Shown: positions 7,204 to 15,747 of the stretch, in pieces
Layout: every line of letters begins with the position of its first letter
How positions within the stretch are numbered: the stretch's first letter is position 1
Source of the DNA: Phycisphaerae bacterium
GTDB lineage: Bacteria > Planctomycetota > Phycisphaerae > UBA1845
Assembly: GCA_028289375.1 (NCBI GenBank)
Contig: JANQQK010000092.1
Span: 1-45,093 of the forward strand
Reading direction: 5' to 3'
DNA: 45,093 nt
The notes under the pieces: generated by a model
The model's input: the letters and a program-made list of their open reading frames with translations, nothing else
The model's database searches: none
What the model was told of the DNA's origin: nothing
Made by a program: the position numbers and the translations under genes

Positions 7204-7249
7204 TGATGCTGGTTGCGGTAACGCTGTACGTCCCAAAGAGATGCGAAAC

Positions 7250-7322
<73 letters not shown>

Positions 7323-7560
7323 ACGCAGGTTCTACCAAACCTAAATTCCCCAGTCAACCGGCTCGACCTGCCCACACGCGGGTGCCGCTGCCGAGCCAGC
7401 AGTTGCAGAGCTATGGCCAAGGGACGAAAAGTGCACGGCGGACGCAACGAGTGATTGGTTCGACAGAGTGTGGTTACGCTCGAAGGCGCGAGATGCGGCC
7501 AGCTTGCCCGCTGCATCCCGCCAACCTACAGTCCGGGCATGGGTAGGCAGGATTGCGACA

Positions 7561-8046
7561 ATGAAGCGATGGGGTAAGAAGCACACGTGGATCGCGGTGG
7601 CCATTCTGGTGGCCGGCGTGTTTGCGGCGATGATCTTTTCGCGTCAACCGATGTCCGGCCTGACGGCAGAATCGTTGGAAATCGCGCGGCAAAAGTGGCG
7701 GACATCCGGTATCAGAAGCTACGAATTGCGTTACGAGATGTACGAGGCCGAGTACTTCGTTCGTGTTCGCGAAGGGGTCGTGTTGGATTTGCTCCGAGAC
7801 GGAAGAGAGACGCAAACACATCAGGAAGCGTATTACACCGTGGAGGGGATTCTTGACGTGCTGGAACTGGAACTGGAATCTCGCGATGATCCCAAGTCAC
7901 CATTTGGTTCCAGCCCGGAAACGACGTTCCTGCGCGTTCGTTTTCATCCCGAACACGGATATGTCGAGCAATACCTCCGCGCGATCGGCGGAACCGGACG
8001 AAGCCAGACAATCAAACTTGTCGAATTCAAGCGCCTTGATGATTGA
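7561..8046 (+). CDS. Membrane-anchored DUF6174-like protein
   Basis: A 161-residue protein with start ATG 7561. Residues 8-26 form one N-terminal membrane segment after a basic start (MKRWGKKH). The rest follows the pattern of DUF6174 proteins: a helix ending in W46 with 'GIRSYELRYEM', then V.V.EGVV as a beta hairpin, then 'YTVEGILDVLELELES', and a final hairpin (LRVRFHPEHGYVEQYL). The function of that family is unknown. The gene is alone, just outside the tRNA end of the island. The family assignment is from memory of the pattern. About 240 bases before it (7323-7560) hold nothing I can identify. Confidence 0.6.
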   Translation: MKRWGKKHTWIAVAILVAGVFAAMIFSRQPMSGLTAESLEIARQKWRTSGIRSYELRYEMYEAEYFVRVREGVVLDLLRDGRETQTHQEAYYTVEGILDVLELELESRDDPKSPFGSSPETTFLRVRFHPEHGYVEQYLRAIGGTGRSQTIKLVEFKRLDD

Positions 8047-8148
8047 TGTGCATGAGGGCTTGCGTTGTCAGCGTGGCGGAAACACGCTTGCGCTGCCGGT
8101 TCATCACGTCCACTCCGCGCAGTCATATCCAATGCCATTCGCAACGAT

Positions 8149-8778
8149 TCAATACTGCCGAATCACACCAATCACCACGCCCTGGATGTCGACTTCGGTC
8201 GTGTAGATCGGTTTGAATTTCGCGTTGGCTGGCTGAAGACGGATACGGTTGGACTCCTTGAAATACTGCTTGAGCGTGGCGTCGCCGTCGGGCAGCAGGG
8301 CGACGACCGTGTCGCCATTGCGCGGGTTGCCGCGTTTCTCGACCACAACCAGATCGCCCGGGCGGATGTGCTCGTCGATCATGCTCTCGCCTTCGACCTC
8401 GAGAATGAACCGTTCGTGTCGCGTTGTGAAAAGATCCTCGAGATCAACAGAGTCTGCGTTTTCGATGGCTTCGATCGGTACACCAGCCGCGATGCGCCCG
8501 GCGATGGGGATCATGGTTGGGCGTTCGTCCGGGAAGTGTGCGTCAGAGGTCAGTTCCAAAGAGCGCGCCTTGTGTGCTGCCCTCTTGAGCAGGTTTTTGG
8601 CGATGAGGGCTTCGACGTGTTCGAAGACGGTGACCTTTGTGATGTCGAGTTCGTCGGCCAGCTCCTGCATCGTCGGGGAATAGCCATGGTTGCGCTGGTA
8701 GTCCCGGATGCGCGTGAGGATTTGAAGCTGACGCGGGGTCAACCTCGGGCTTGTTTCTTTTTGCGACTTGCGAGGCAT
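8149..8778 (-). CDS. lexA: LexA SOS repressor
   Basis: A 209-residue LexA. The minus-strand start (8778) has AGAGGAG upstream. The N-terminal winged helix covers residues 12-75 (LTPRQLQILTRIRDYQ, YSPTMQELADELDITKVTVFEHVEAL). The self-cleavage bond lies at Ala98-Gly99 in GRIAAGVP, and the catalytic pair is Ser132 (EGESM) and Lys170 (DATLKQY). RecA filaments trigger cleavage after DNA damage and free the SOS genes. The recognition helix differs from the E. coli one (DITKVTVFEHV), so the operator is probably not the E. coli or Bacillus type. A near-palindrome upstream (9175-9186) is a candidate operator. Confidence 0.96.
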   Translation of the reverse strand: MPRKSQKETSPRLTPRQLQILTRIRDYQRNHGYSPTMQELADELDITKVTVFEHVEALIAKNLLKRAAHKARSLELTSDAHFPDERPTMIPIAGRIAAGVPIEAIENADSVDLEDLFTTRHERFILEVEGESMIDEHIRPGDLVVVEKRGNPRNGDTVVALLPDGDATLKQYFKESNRIRLQPANAKFKPIYTTEVDIQGVVIGVIRQY

Positions 8779-9076
8779 GTTGCAACTCCTCTGCGGTTCT
8801 GGCGAGGGCGTCCGGACCGATCGCCAGAATGGGAAGCGTTCCCCGCTCGTGCGCCTCGAGCAGGACTTTTCGATTCCGCGCGGCCGTTGTGTCAGACACA
8901 TCTGACTGCGGGCAGAAGCGACCGATGATGGCCGCAACGCTCCGCCACAGCGATCCGGTCAGGATGCCGGATCGTGCAGATATTCGGGCCGACCCTGGAG
9001 GCCACGCAGTCCGGAAATCGCCTCCAGGGCCGACCGCACACAACGGTGCGATTGTTTTCGTTGTCGCGTCGTCCAT
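8543..9076 (-). CDS. Doubtful reading frame upstream of and overlapping lexA
   Basis: A minus-strand frame from ATG 9076 reads a helical, protein-like sequence over its first 110 residues (for example NRKVLLEAHERGTLPILAIG) before it enters lexA in another frame. The 236-base overlap with lexA argues against the full frame. It could be a short gene whose true stop was lost by frameshift, or lexA leader sequence. I do not recognise a family. Confidence 0.22.
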   Translation of the reverse strand: MDDATTKTIAPLCAVGPGGDFRTAWPPGSARISARSGILTGSLWRSVAAIIGRFCPQSDVSDTTAARNRKVLLEAHERGTLPILAIGPDALARTAEELQHASQVAKRNKPEVDPASASNPHAHPGLPAQPWLFPDDAGAGRRTRHHKGHRLRTRRSPHRQKPAQEGSTQGALFGTDL

Positions 9077-9174
9077 GACACACCTATTCGTCGGGCGAGC
9101 GGGATTTTCGGTCGCCCGGGAGGCCGAAGCGTGTTGCGACGTCCATGTCGCCCGCGTTCGGCCTTTGTCTGGTG

Positions 9175-9186
9175 TAACGTACGCTA
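9175..9186. promoter_or_regulatory. Near-palindrome upstream of lexA, possible operator
   Basis: TAACGTACGCTA differs from a perfect palindrome (TARCGTACGYTA) at one symmetric pair only. It lies about 400 bases upstream of the lexA start on the minus strand, in sequence that is less GC-rich than its surroundings. LexA usually represses its own gene, so this is a candidate site. The distance from the lexA start weakens the case. Confidence 0.22.
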
Positions 9187-9252
9187 ACAATTCCCGAACG
9201 TCAAGCGGAAATCGGCAAAAATCCGAACATTGGCCTAACGGGGATGGGCTAA

Positions 9253-9284
9253 GGGACTTAGGGACGCGGGGACTGAGGGACGAA
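9253..9284. repeat. Four tandem 8-base units GGGACNNN
   Basis: GGGAC begins at 9253, 9261, 9269 and 9277, giving four exact 8-base periods (GGGACTTA, GGGACGCG, GGGACTGA, GGGACGAA). It sits between lexA and the next plus-strand gene. It looks like a slippage-prone simple repeat; no function is visible. Confidence 0.7.
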
Positions 9285-9402
9285 GGTGGACGGCTGACGT
9301 CGGGGGGCCAATTCAAATGTGTGGATCATCGTAGACGTTACTATTTGGGGCAGCGACGTTCTTACTTGAGATCGCATTCGTGAGGCAAGTGGAGGGCGAG
9401 GG

Positions 9403-10263
9403 GTGCTTCCTGATTACACGGCACTGACAATGAGTTTCGGATTTGCGGTGCCGGAATCGCTTGAGCGGTTGTTGGTATTGGCATGGCGGTATCGGCCAGA
9501 GAATCACTGGGATGCATTCGAGAGTGCGTCGCTCATGTACATGGGCAGTTCGCTTTGCAATCCGGCGTACGATTATCCCGGGCATGATTACATGGATACG
9601 CCGGTGGAAGTGTATGTCTTTGGATGGACAGGCTGCGATGGTGCGCATTGGGGATTCGTGGTGGAGGACTTGCCGCAAGAGCCAGCGGAGTTGCCGATTG
9701 CGTATGTGTATCCGAATTATCAAACGCGACTGGTGGGGCGATCGATTTCGGAGTTTCTGAGCTTACTGATCGTGACCGCGATGGCTGACATTGGAGCTGA
9801 CGATGACGATTACGCTTCGGAGGTGACTGCAATCCGCGATCTGCTGGTAGGCGAGTTTGAGATAGACGATGCGCGTAACGAGGATGCGATCTGCCAGGAT
9901 GTGCTTTCGTGGCGAATTGCGAGCGGGGCGTATCCGACGGTGGATGGGATCGGCGTGACGGTTCCTGACGGGACGATCGATCGGGCGTTTCTTGATGCAC
10001 TCGTTTGGAGAGAGGGTGATGAACCTGACCCCATGCTGATGCGTGCCGGACGAGAGCGGTTTGCGGCTGGCGAGATTGGGACGGCGTTGGTGATTGCGAA
10101 GAACTACAGGCATCTCTTTGCCTATTCGGATTGGAAACGTGGCAAGCGGATCATCCGTGAGACGGCGGACCTCTTGCAGTCGTGCTATCGAGCTCTGGGG
10201 CGCGAGCATCTGGCGAGGAAGATGCGGGTGCAGACGGAGTGGGCGGTTGCGGAGGTCTTGTGA
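9403..10263 (+). CDS. Acidic cytoplasmic protein, possibly SUKH/SMI1-like
   Basis: A 286-residue protein from GTG 9403, which follows a strong GGAGGGCGAGGG ribosome site. No signal peptide or membrane segment. Residues 65-130 (VYVFGWTGCDGAHWGFVVEDLP, then IAYVYPN.., then SISEFLSLLI) resemble the central pattern of SMI1/KNR4 (SUKH) proteins: strand, G-x-DG turn, strand, and a final helix after a short strand. Residues 200-286 are helical and basic. SUKH proteins are often immunity proteins of contact toxins, but no toxin gene is adjacent. The likeness is weak and a wholly unknown protein is possible. The next gene follows after 39 bases, so both may share a message. Confidence 0.62.
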   Translation: MLPDYTALTMSFGFAVPESLERLLVLAWRYRPENHWDAFESASLMYMGSSLCNPAYDYPGHDYMDTPVEVYVFGWTGCDGAHWGFVVEDLPQEPAELPIAYVYPNYQTRLVGRSISEFLSLLIVTAMADIGADDDDYASEVTAIRDLLVGEFEIDDARNEDAICQDVLSWRIASGAYPTVDGIGVTVPDGTIDRAFLDALVWREGDEPDPMLMRAGRERFAAGEIGTALVIAKNYRHLFAYSDWKRGKRIIRETADLLQSCYRALGREHLARKMRVQTEWAVAEVL

Positions 10264-10302
10264 CGTGGTAGACGCATGTTGCCCGACTCTCGTGGAGGTG
10301 TG

Positions 10303-10788
10303 ATGGCGAGCATTGATTGGTCGGATCTGATTGAGATGGATGACATCGAGCGCGGTGATCCAGGTGACCCGTTGAGCTTGGGCGTATTGGCTGACGAGGC
10401 GGAGGAATTCCTTCGGTCGCATGCCTGGTGTTCTCGAATCGAGGAAGCCTATTGTGGCCTCGGTATCGATGGAGTTGTCGGCGTGTTTCTGTTCCGAATT
10501 GTCCGCTCTCGGGATGGCGTGGATGAGTGGCTGTGGGTTGTGACGGGTGATCTGCCTCCCGCGTACCTCGTTTGTGATGTCTGTTCCGATGCGCGCCAGG
10601 CACTCGCCGCATACATCGACGAAATGAGCCGATGGGTCGAGGCTGTTAAAGCGGGCAAGGTTCCCGATGACTCAGTCATTCCAGTCGACGCCCCTGCGAC
10701 GAAACGGAATGCTGATTCGCTTGCGAGTCGGTTAGAGTTCTTGCAACGAAGTGTTGTGGATTCGGAGGAGTTTTTCGGTCACTCATGA
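10303..10788 (+). CDS. Small acidic protein, DUF4826-like
   Basis: A 161-residue protein from ATG 10303 with GGAGGTG upstream; an in-frame ATG... at 10276 lacks a comparable site. Residues 75-115 read EWLWVVTGDLPPAYLVCD, followed by a helix with AYIDEMSRWVEAVKAG. That 'WLWVV-GDLP-AY' then 'Y...M..WV' order is what I remember of DUF4826, a family of unknown role often near immunity-type genes. The C-terminal 40 residues include LASRLEFLQ, a likely helix. It is probably co-transcribed with the gene before it and ends at a strong hairpin. Confidence 0.65.
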   Translation: MASIDWSDLIEMDDIERGDPGDPLSLGVLADEAEEFLRSHAWCSRIEEAYCGLGIDGVVGVFLFRIVRSRDGVDEWLWVVTGDLPPAYLVCDVCSDARQALAAYIDEMSRWVEAVKAGKVPDDSVIPVDAPATKRNADSLASRLEFLQRSVVDSEEFFGHS

Positions 10789-10792
10789 CGCA

Positions 10793-10813
10793 CGCCACCC
10801 ACGAGGGGTGGCG
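10793..10813. terminator. GC-rich hairpin between convergent genes
   Basis: An 8-base-pair perfect stem (10793-10800 with 10806-10813, CGCCACCC and GGGTGGCG) encloses a 5-base loop. It stands between the stop of a plus-strand gene (10788) and the stop of a minus-strand gene (10849). There is no T-tract on either side, so it would be a bidirectional hairpin without the classic tail. Confidence 0.55.
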
Positions 10814-10848
10814 CTGCAGAATTCGCGGCTGCTGCTTTCGTGGGAGGC

Positions 10849-13305
10849 TTAGTTGCTTACAAGTGAGTACTGTTTGTGGACGGAGGGGCCTGCTTCTTCG
10901 AGTTTTTCGAGGAGGTAGTCGAGGGAGAGTTCGACGTCGAGCAGGATCGGCTCGTGCGGGTTGTTGGCCCGGTAGATGACGTTCATCGGAGGGCCTGGGC
11001 GGTTGAAGTTACTGAACTGCGCGGCGATGTCTGGGTCTTCGGAGGTGAAGTCGGCCTTAAATGCGATGACGCCGAGTTCTTCCATTCTTCGGCGGGCTTC
11101 GGGGGTGTCGATGGCGACGCTCTTGTTGACCTGACACTTCAGGCACCACTTTGCCGTGTAGTCAATGAAGACTGTATTCCCTGCAAATACGGCGTCGTTA
11201 ACAGCGCACTCGGTCCATTTCTTCCAAGGGATGTTGTCAGTCCAGTCATCTTCGCAAGTAAATTCAAGATCACGCTTCCGCTTCTCGTTGGCAACGGCTT
11301 CGTCGATGGGGCTGATGTAGCCGAAGATGAGCAGGGCGGATGCGACGATCGTGCCAGCGGCGCTGGCGCGGTACTTGAAGATCTCGCCCTTGCTCATGGA
11401 CATGTTGATCTTGCCGAGAATCCAGCAGGCGAAGGCGATGGCGACGAAGAAGACGAGGGTCCATTCGAGGCCTGTGATGCCGATCTGCGAGGCGAGCGGG
11501 TGGGCGAGCCAGACGACCATGGCCAACAGGGCGAATCCCATGATGCGTTCGAAGGTGATCATCCAGTTGCCGGGTTTGGGCAGAAAGCCAAGCCAGTTCG
11601 GGTTGGCGCTGAGCAGCATGTACGGGGCGGACATGCCCAGACCGGCGAACAGAAACGCGAGGATGGCGATGGTGGTGTCCTGCTGGGTGGCCCATCCAAA
11701 TGCGCCGGCGAGCAGGGGGCCTGTGCAAGCAAAGCCGAGTACCGGTGCGAGCAGACCCTTGCCGAATGATGCGAGTGGGCCTTCCTGTTTGATTTGTGAG
11801 TCGAGGTTGGTGGCAACGGTTGGCACTTGCAGCGTGTAGACGTCGAGCATGCTGAGGGCGAGTGCGAGGACGATGCCGCAGAGCGCAATGACGGCGACGG
11901 GGTATTGCAGGATGTTCTGGCCGCTGCTGGCGAGCAGGCCGAGCACCACGAAAAAGAGGATAACGCCGGCGCCAAATGACAGTCCAAGTGTCAGGGTGCG
12001 CTTGCGCGATTCGTGGGCCTGCTGAACGAAGCCCATGACCTTGATGCTGAGGACGGGGAGGACGCACGGCGTGGCGTTGACGAACAATCCATAGAGGAAG
12101 CAACCGAAGAAGAGTCCGACAATGCCGAAGCGTGCGAGGAATCCGCCTGGTGCGTCGGCGGACGCTGTGGCTACGGGTTCTTCGTCGGCTTCGGAAAAGT
12201 CTGCCCCGCCGGTGATCGGCTCGGAGTCATTGCCGTCATCCGTCGCGGCGACAACGGGGGTTTCGGTCTCGGTTGGTGCTGCGTCGGCACCCGCATCGGC
12301 GAGGGCGTTGTCGGGGGCATTGGTGGCGGCTGCGGAGGCGATGGGCACGTTTAGTGACCATTCGACGGCTTCTTTCGGGAAGCACTTGCCCTTGTCGTCG
12401 CAGGCCTGGTAGACGAACAAGCCGGTGAAGTCCTTGCTTGGTCCGGCGAGATCGTCGAATGCCTCGCCTTTGACCTTGATGGTGATCGCGTCTGTGAATT
12501 CGTTGACGGTGCCGATGGGGAGCTTGCGCGACTTGGCGGCAGGGAATTGGGGAGCCTCGAAGAAGCCTTCATCGAACGGGCCCATGAAGACTGCTGTCGC
12601 GACCTGGTCGGCAAGTGTCGGCTTGTCGGACTGAATGTGGATGCCGTCCTTGATGGCCACGTCGAGGTGGATTTCGAACTTGGCCTCGGGGGCGAGTTTG
12701 CCGCCGCCGAGTTTGGGTGTGATGGTGACGAACTTGGCATTGCCCTCGGGAGTGGGGAGTTGTTTGTGGGCGGATTTGAAAAGGGCGGGTTGGTTTGGCT
12801 TGGAGGCGTCCGCTGATGACGCGACGGGGATCGCGACGGAGGTGGACTGTTTCTCCTGGATGCAGTTTTCGGCGCAAACCAGCCATCTCATATCAGCAGT
12901 GAGTTTGACGCTCTTGCCTTCGATGGTGGCGGGGGGCGTTACCGTGACGAGGAGAACGGGGCTGCCCTCGTGGATGTTGGTGACGATGCCGACGGTCTCG
13001 TGCCGCTCGGGGATGGGGAATCGAAAGCCAGAGACGGTGAAGCCGTCCGGCAGATTCCACTTGGCCGTTGGCGGAGCACCGGCGTCGCCGGGGTTGGACC
13101 AGTAGATGTGCCAATGATCCTGGATGGTGAATTTAACGCCGAGTTCGAATGGCTGGCCGGGAACGACGGCGGTCACGGACGGTATGAGCTCAACGCGTGC
13201 CTTTGCTGCCTTGTTTGCCATGGCTGGGGTGGCGGCGAGGAATAGGGCGAGTAGGCAGCTGATTCCGGTGGCACTTGAACGTCGGTAGCACCATGTCTGC
13301 GTCAT
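10849..13305 (-). CDS. dsbD: DsbD-type thiol:disulfide interchange protein
   Basis: An 818-residue protein, minus-strand start 13305 with GGGAGA upstream. Order of parts: signal peptide (1-30, ending ATPAMA); periplasmic DsbD-N-like domain (35-280) with the Cys pair CAENC; an Ala/Asp/Glu-rich linker; a CcdA-like membrane domain of about eight segments beginning near FVNATPCVLPVLSIK and including FACTGPLLAGAF; and a C-terminal thioredoxin domain with the active site WC721LKC724. DsbD takes electrons from cytoplasmic thioredoxin across the inner membrane to periplasmic thiol proteins. All three redox Cys pairs expected for that relay are present. It is larger than E. coli DsbD (about 565) mostly because of the N-terminal domain and linker. 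Transcribed away from rny. Confidence 0.9.
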   Translation of the reverse strand: MTQTWCYRRSSATGISCLLALFLAATPAMANKAAKARVELIPSVTAVVPGQPFELGVKFTIQDHWHIYWSNPGDAGAPPTAKWNLPDGFTVSGFRFPIPERHETVGIVTNIHEGSPVLLVTVTPPATIEGKSVKLTADMRWLVCAENCIQEKQSTSVAIPVASSADASKPNQPALFKSAHKQLPTPEGNAKFVTITPKLGGGKLAPEAKFEIHLDVAIKDGIHIQSDKPTLADQVATAVFMGPFDEGFFEAPQFPAAKSRKLPIGTVNEFTDAITIKVKGEAFDDLAGPSKDFTGLFVYQACDDKGKCFPKEAVEWSLNVPIASAAATNAPDNALADAGADAAPTETETPVVAATDDGNDSEPITGGADFSEADEEPVATASADAPGGFLARFGIVGLFFGCFLYGLFVNATPCVLPVLSIKVMGFVQQAHESRKRTLTLGLSFGAGVILFFVVLGLLASSGQNILQYPVAVIALCGIVLALALSMLDVYTLQVPTVATNLDSQIKQEGPLASFGKGLLAPVLGFACTGPLLAGAFGWATQQDTTIAILAFLFAGLGMSAPYMLLSANPNWLGFLPKPGNWMITFERIMGFALLAMVVWLAHPLASQIGITGLEWTLVFFVAIAFACWILGKINMSMSKGEIFKYRASAAGTIVASALLIFGYISPIDEAVANEKRKRDLEFTCEDDWTDNIPWKKWTECAVNDAVFAGNTVFIDYTAKWCLKCQVNKSVAIDTPEARRRMEELGVIAFKADFTSEDPDIAAQFSNFNRPGPPMNVIYRANNPHEPILLDVELSLDYLLEKLEEAGPSVHKQYSLVSN

Positions 13306-14060
13306 TTCGAAAGTCTCCCGTGACGTCTTGGTCGTCTTGTCACCAAAGTTCGCAGCGTGTTGTACGCGACATGGTAGCGAATGATCGAATTTGGTGTTGG
13401 CTGTGACCCTGATGTTGCGCCGCCGTGATTGCAGTGTTGCTGGAAAAGTGGCGTTGGCGGTTTGGAATTCGTTGACATACTTCCAGTCACCATTATATTG
13501 TGCGCTCGACGGGGTGTGTAGGCACCCTGTCAAACGTTGTTGATGGCGGGGTTTGGCCAGCTTGGCTGATCCGCGCCATGGTAGAAGCATCGGTGCCGAT
13601 TTCGACCCTGCGTGATCGTGGGGGCGTTCAGTAGCATCCGCACTCGATGTGCAGGTGGTCCAAAGTTGATCGTCCGCACCTGCGATAAGAAGGTGCCCGC
13701 CTGCGTGACATCGAGACCGAATACCACGTGGATTTGACGAGGACCGTCCATAGATGCCAGTGTTGACCGGGTTTGATGGTGGGGAATGGGGATACTTGCG
13801 GTGGGCGCTGCCCGGCGTGGGTTTCGGGGTTTCTGGTTGACCTTGCGGGAGTTGGTCGCTGCGTGCGTTTGTTCGGATCTGGCTGAACACCTCGCGTTTC
13901 ATGTCTGAAGGCCGGCGAATTCTCGGTCGGTCGGTTCTTGTCGTGATGGCACCTTAACAGGGCTGCATGGTCTGACGGGCGTATAGGTTCGTTTTCACTG
14001 TGCACGGCGGCGCGCGTCTGAACGTCTCGCGATCGTCCAAGCCTGGAATGGGACTCAGCC
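13306..14060. other. 755-bp non-coding stretch between divergent dsbD and rny
   Basis: No reading frame in this stretch looks protein-coding. It has a good promoter-like sequence at 13472-13499 pointing to the right, then 560 bases of GC-rich sequence with short inverted repeats (for example GCACC/GGTGC near 13677-13696 and ATCGGTGCCGAT near 13590-13602). None of the hallmark sequences of RNase P RNA, tmRNA or SRP RNA is seen. It may hold a non-coding RNA or a long rny leader. Confidence 0.5.
13472..13499 (+). promoter_or_regulatory. Sigma70-like promoter
   Basis: TTGACA (13472-13477, perfect -35) is followed after 16 bases by TATATT (13494-13499, five of six of the -10 consensus). This is the best promoter match in the window. 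The nearest plus-strand gene, rny, starts 560 bases later, so the transcript would have a very long leader or be a separate small RNA. Confidence 0.6.
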
Positions 14061-15710
14061 ATGTTCACATCAATACAAATGGTCGCCGCGGCGGTGTTGG
14101 GACAGGGAGGTGCTGGCGCGTCCAAGCCTCTCGTTCCGCAGGAAGAGCAACTGCTTACCTACTACATTGCGCTGTTCCTGATCGCCTACATTCTCGGCGT
14201 CTTGTCACTCTGGATTCTCCTGATCTGGTTTGGGAAAGAGAAGATTCGGGCGGGGCAGAAGGAGGCGGATCGTCTGATCGAGGTTGCGAAGACGTCGGCG
14301 GAACAGGAGATCAAGGCGGCCAAGCTTGAGGCGCGGGCAGAGCGCGAGCGGATGCTGGATCAATTCCAGAAAGAGACCGAGGGCACCCGCAACGAGTTGA
14401 AGGAAATCGAGAAGCGTCTGACCAAGCGCGAGGATAATCTCGACAGCAAACTCGACACGCTGACGACGAAGGAAAAGCACCTGGAGAAGGCCGAGTCGGA
14501 CCTGAATACGCGCCGCCAGAAGCTTTCGGTCAAGGAAGAGAAGATCGACGAGATGTTCCATCAGCGGCAGGAGGAACTGCTGCGGGTGTCTGGTTTGTCG
14601 CGCGATGACGCCAAGCGCGAGTACATGTCGGGTCTCGAGGAGGATCTGCGGCATGAAGCGGGCCAGATGGTCGAGCAGATCATGACCGAGGCGCGTGAGT
14701 CGGCGGCTGAGAAGGCGCGTGAGATCACGCTGATTGCGATTCAGCGGTACGCGGCTGAGAATACTTGTGAAGCCACCGTGTCGACGGTCGGCATTCCATC
14801 GGACGACATGAAGGGACGCGTGATTGGTCGCGAGGGTCGCAACATTCGTGCGTTTGAGGCGGCGTTGGGTGTCGACGTGATCGTGGACGACACGCCGGGT
14901 GTCGTGGTGGTCAGCTCGTTTGATCCGGTGCGTCGTGCGGTTGCACGGCAAACCCTGGAGAAGCTAATCCAGGATGGTCGCATTCATCCCGGCCGCATCG
15001 AGGAGGTCGGCGAGCAGACGCGGAAGCAGGTTGAGAAGGAGATCGTGGAAGAGGGCAAGCGGGCGTCGCTCGAAGCCAATGTGCCCGGCCTGCATCGCAA
15101 GCTGATTGATCTGCTGGGGCGGTTGAAGTTCCGCACGAGCTATGGCCAAAACGTTTTGCAGCACAGCATCGAGGTTGCGTACCTATGTCAGATTATCGCG
15201 GATGAGTTGGGGCTTGATGGCAGGTTGGCTCGGCGGTGTGGTTTGCTGCATGACATCGGTAAGGCCATCGACCACGAAATCGAAGGCGGTCACCCGCACA
15301 TTGGCTATGAAGTGTGCAAGCGCTTGAAGGAACGCGATGAAGTGCTCAATGCGGTGGCCGGTCACCATGGCGATGTCGAGGCGACCAGTCCGTACACGCC
15401 AATCGTGATGGCGGCCGATGCAATCAGCGCCGCCCGACCGGGTGGTCGTCGCGAATCGCTGGAGCGGTATGTGCAGCGGTTGGAGCAGTTGGAAGGGATT
15501 GCTTCGCAGCATCAGGGGGTTCGACAGACTTATGCGATTCAGGCTGGCCGCGAAGTGCGCGTGATTGTCGATGCGAATCGGATCGACGATGCGTCGGCGT
15601 CGAAGCTGGCGCGTGACATCGCCAAGGAAGTCGAAGAAGAAATGACCTATCCGGGGGAGGTCAAGGTGACGGTGTTGCGCGAGGTGCGTGCGGTGGAGTA
15701 CGCACGGTAG
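14061..15710 (+). CDS. rny: Ribonuclease Y
   Basis: A 549-residue membrane-anchored endoribonuclease that starts mRNA turnover. One membrane segment lies at about 34-57 ([26 protein letters not shown]), preceded by a longer periplasmic-side N-terminus than in Bacillus. A coiled coil follows (60-225), then a KH RNA-binding domain with [15 protein letters not shown] (about 253-267) and an HD hydrolase domain with H397-D398 in [12 protein letters not shown]. Length is near the usual 520. Downstream, 37 bases away, lies ymdB; the same pair is adjacent in Firmicutes. The start has only a weak ribosome site. Confidence 0.96.
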   Translation: MFTSIQMVAAAVLGQGGAGASKPLVPQEEQLLTYYIALFLIAYILGVLSLWILLIWFGKEKIRAGQKEADRLIEVAKTSAEQEIKAAKLEARAERERMLDQFQKETEGTRNELKEIEKRLTKREDNLDSKLDTLTTKEKHLEKAESDLNTRRQKLSVKEEKIDEMFHQRQEELLRVSGLSRDDAKREYMSGLEEDLRHEAGQMVEQIMTEARESAAEKAREITLIAIQRYAAENTCEATVSTVGIPSDDMKGRVIGREGRNIRAFEAALGVDVIVDDTPGVVVVSSFDPVRRAVARQTLEKLIQDGRIHPGRIEEVGEQTRKQVEKEIVEEGKRASLEANVPGLHRKLIDLLGRLKFRTSYGQNVLQHSIEVAYLCQIIADELGLDGRLARRCGLLHDIGKAIDHEIEGGHPHIGYEVCKRLKERDEVLNAVAGHHGDVEATSPYTPIVMAADAISAARPGGRRESLERYVQRLEQLEGIASQHQGVRQTYAIQAGREVRVIVDANRIDDASASKLARDIAKEVEEEMTYPGEVKVTVLREVRAVEYAR

Positions 15711-15747
15711 GCGATGCCAGCCCCGGTTCGGGTAGACTGGATGAAGC

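Larger units (their letters stand above)
1..7249. mobile_element. tRNA-Lys-integrated genomic island (right part)
   Basis: The right boundary is set by the tRNA-Lys 3' end, with integrase and excisionase-like genes next to it. The cargo is the ubiquitin-like conjugation operon and HerA-type ATPase. The left boundary is not visible: no second copy of the tRNA 3' end occurs in the first 7 kb, so the island starts left of the window, or the left site has decayed. No conjugation or phage structural genes are seen in the visible part. Confidence 0.72.

Noticed and set aside
8047..8148. Terminator between the DUF6174-like gene and lexA
   Set aside because: A 6-base stem (AGCGTG/CACGCT) exists, but it is short and has no T-tract, so I do not call it.
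8065..8928. 287-codon plus-strand frame
   Set aside because: Antisense to lexA, whose catalytic Ser/Lys and cleavage site are all present.
13500..14060. RNase P RNA, tmRNA or SRP RNA in the gap before rny
   Set aside because: None of the hallmark sequences of these RNAs was found; 6S-like folding could not be judged by eye.
13628..14125. 165-codon minus-strand frame before rny
   Set aside because: Runs into the rny start, composition is His/Arg/Pro/Thr noise, and no ribosome site precedes it.
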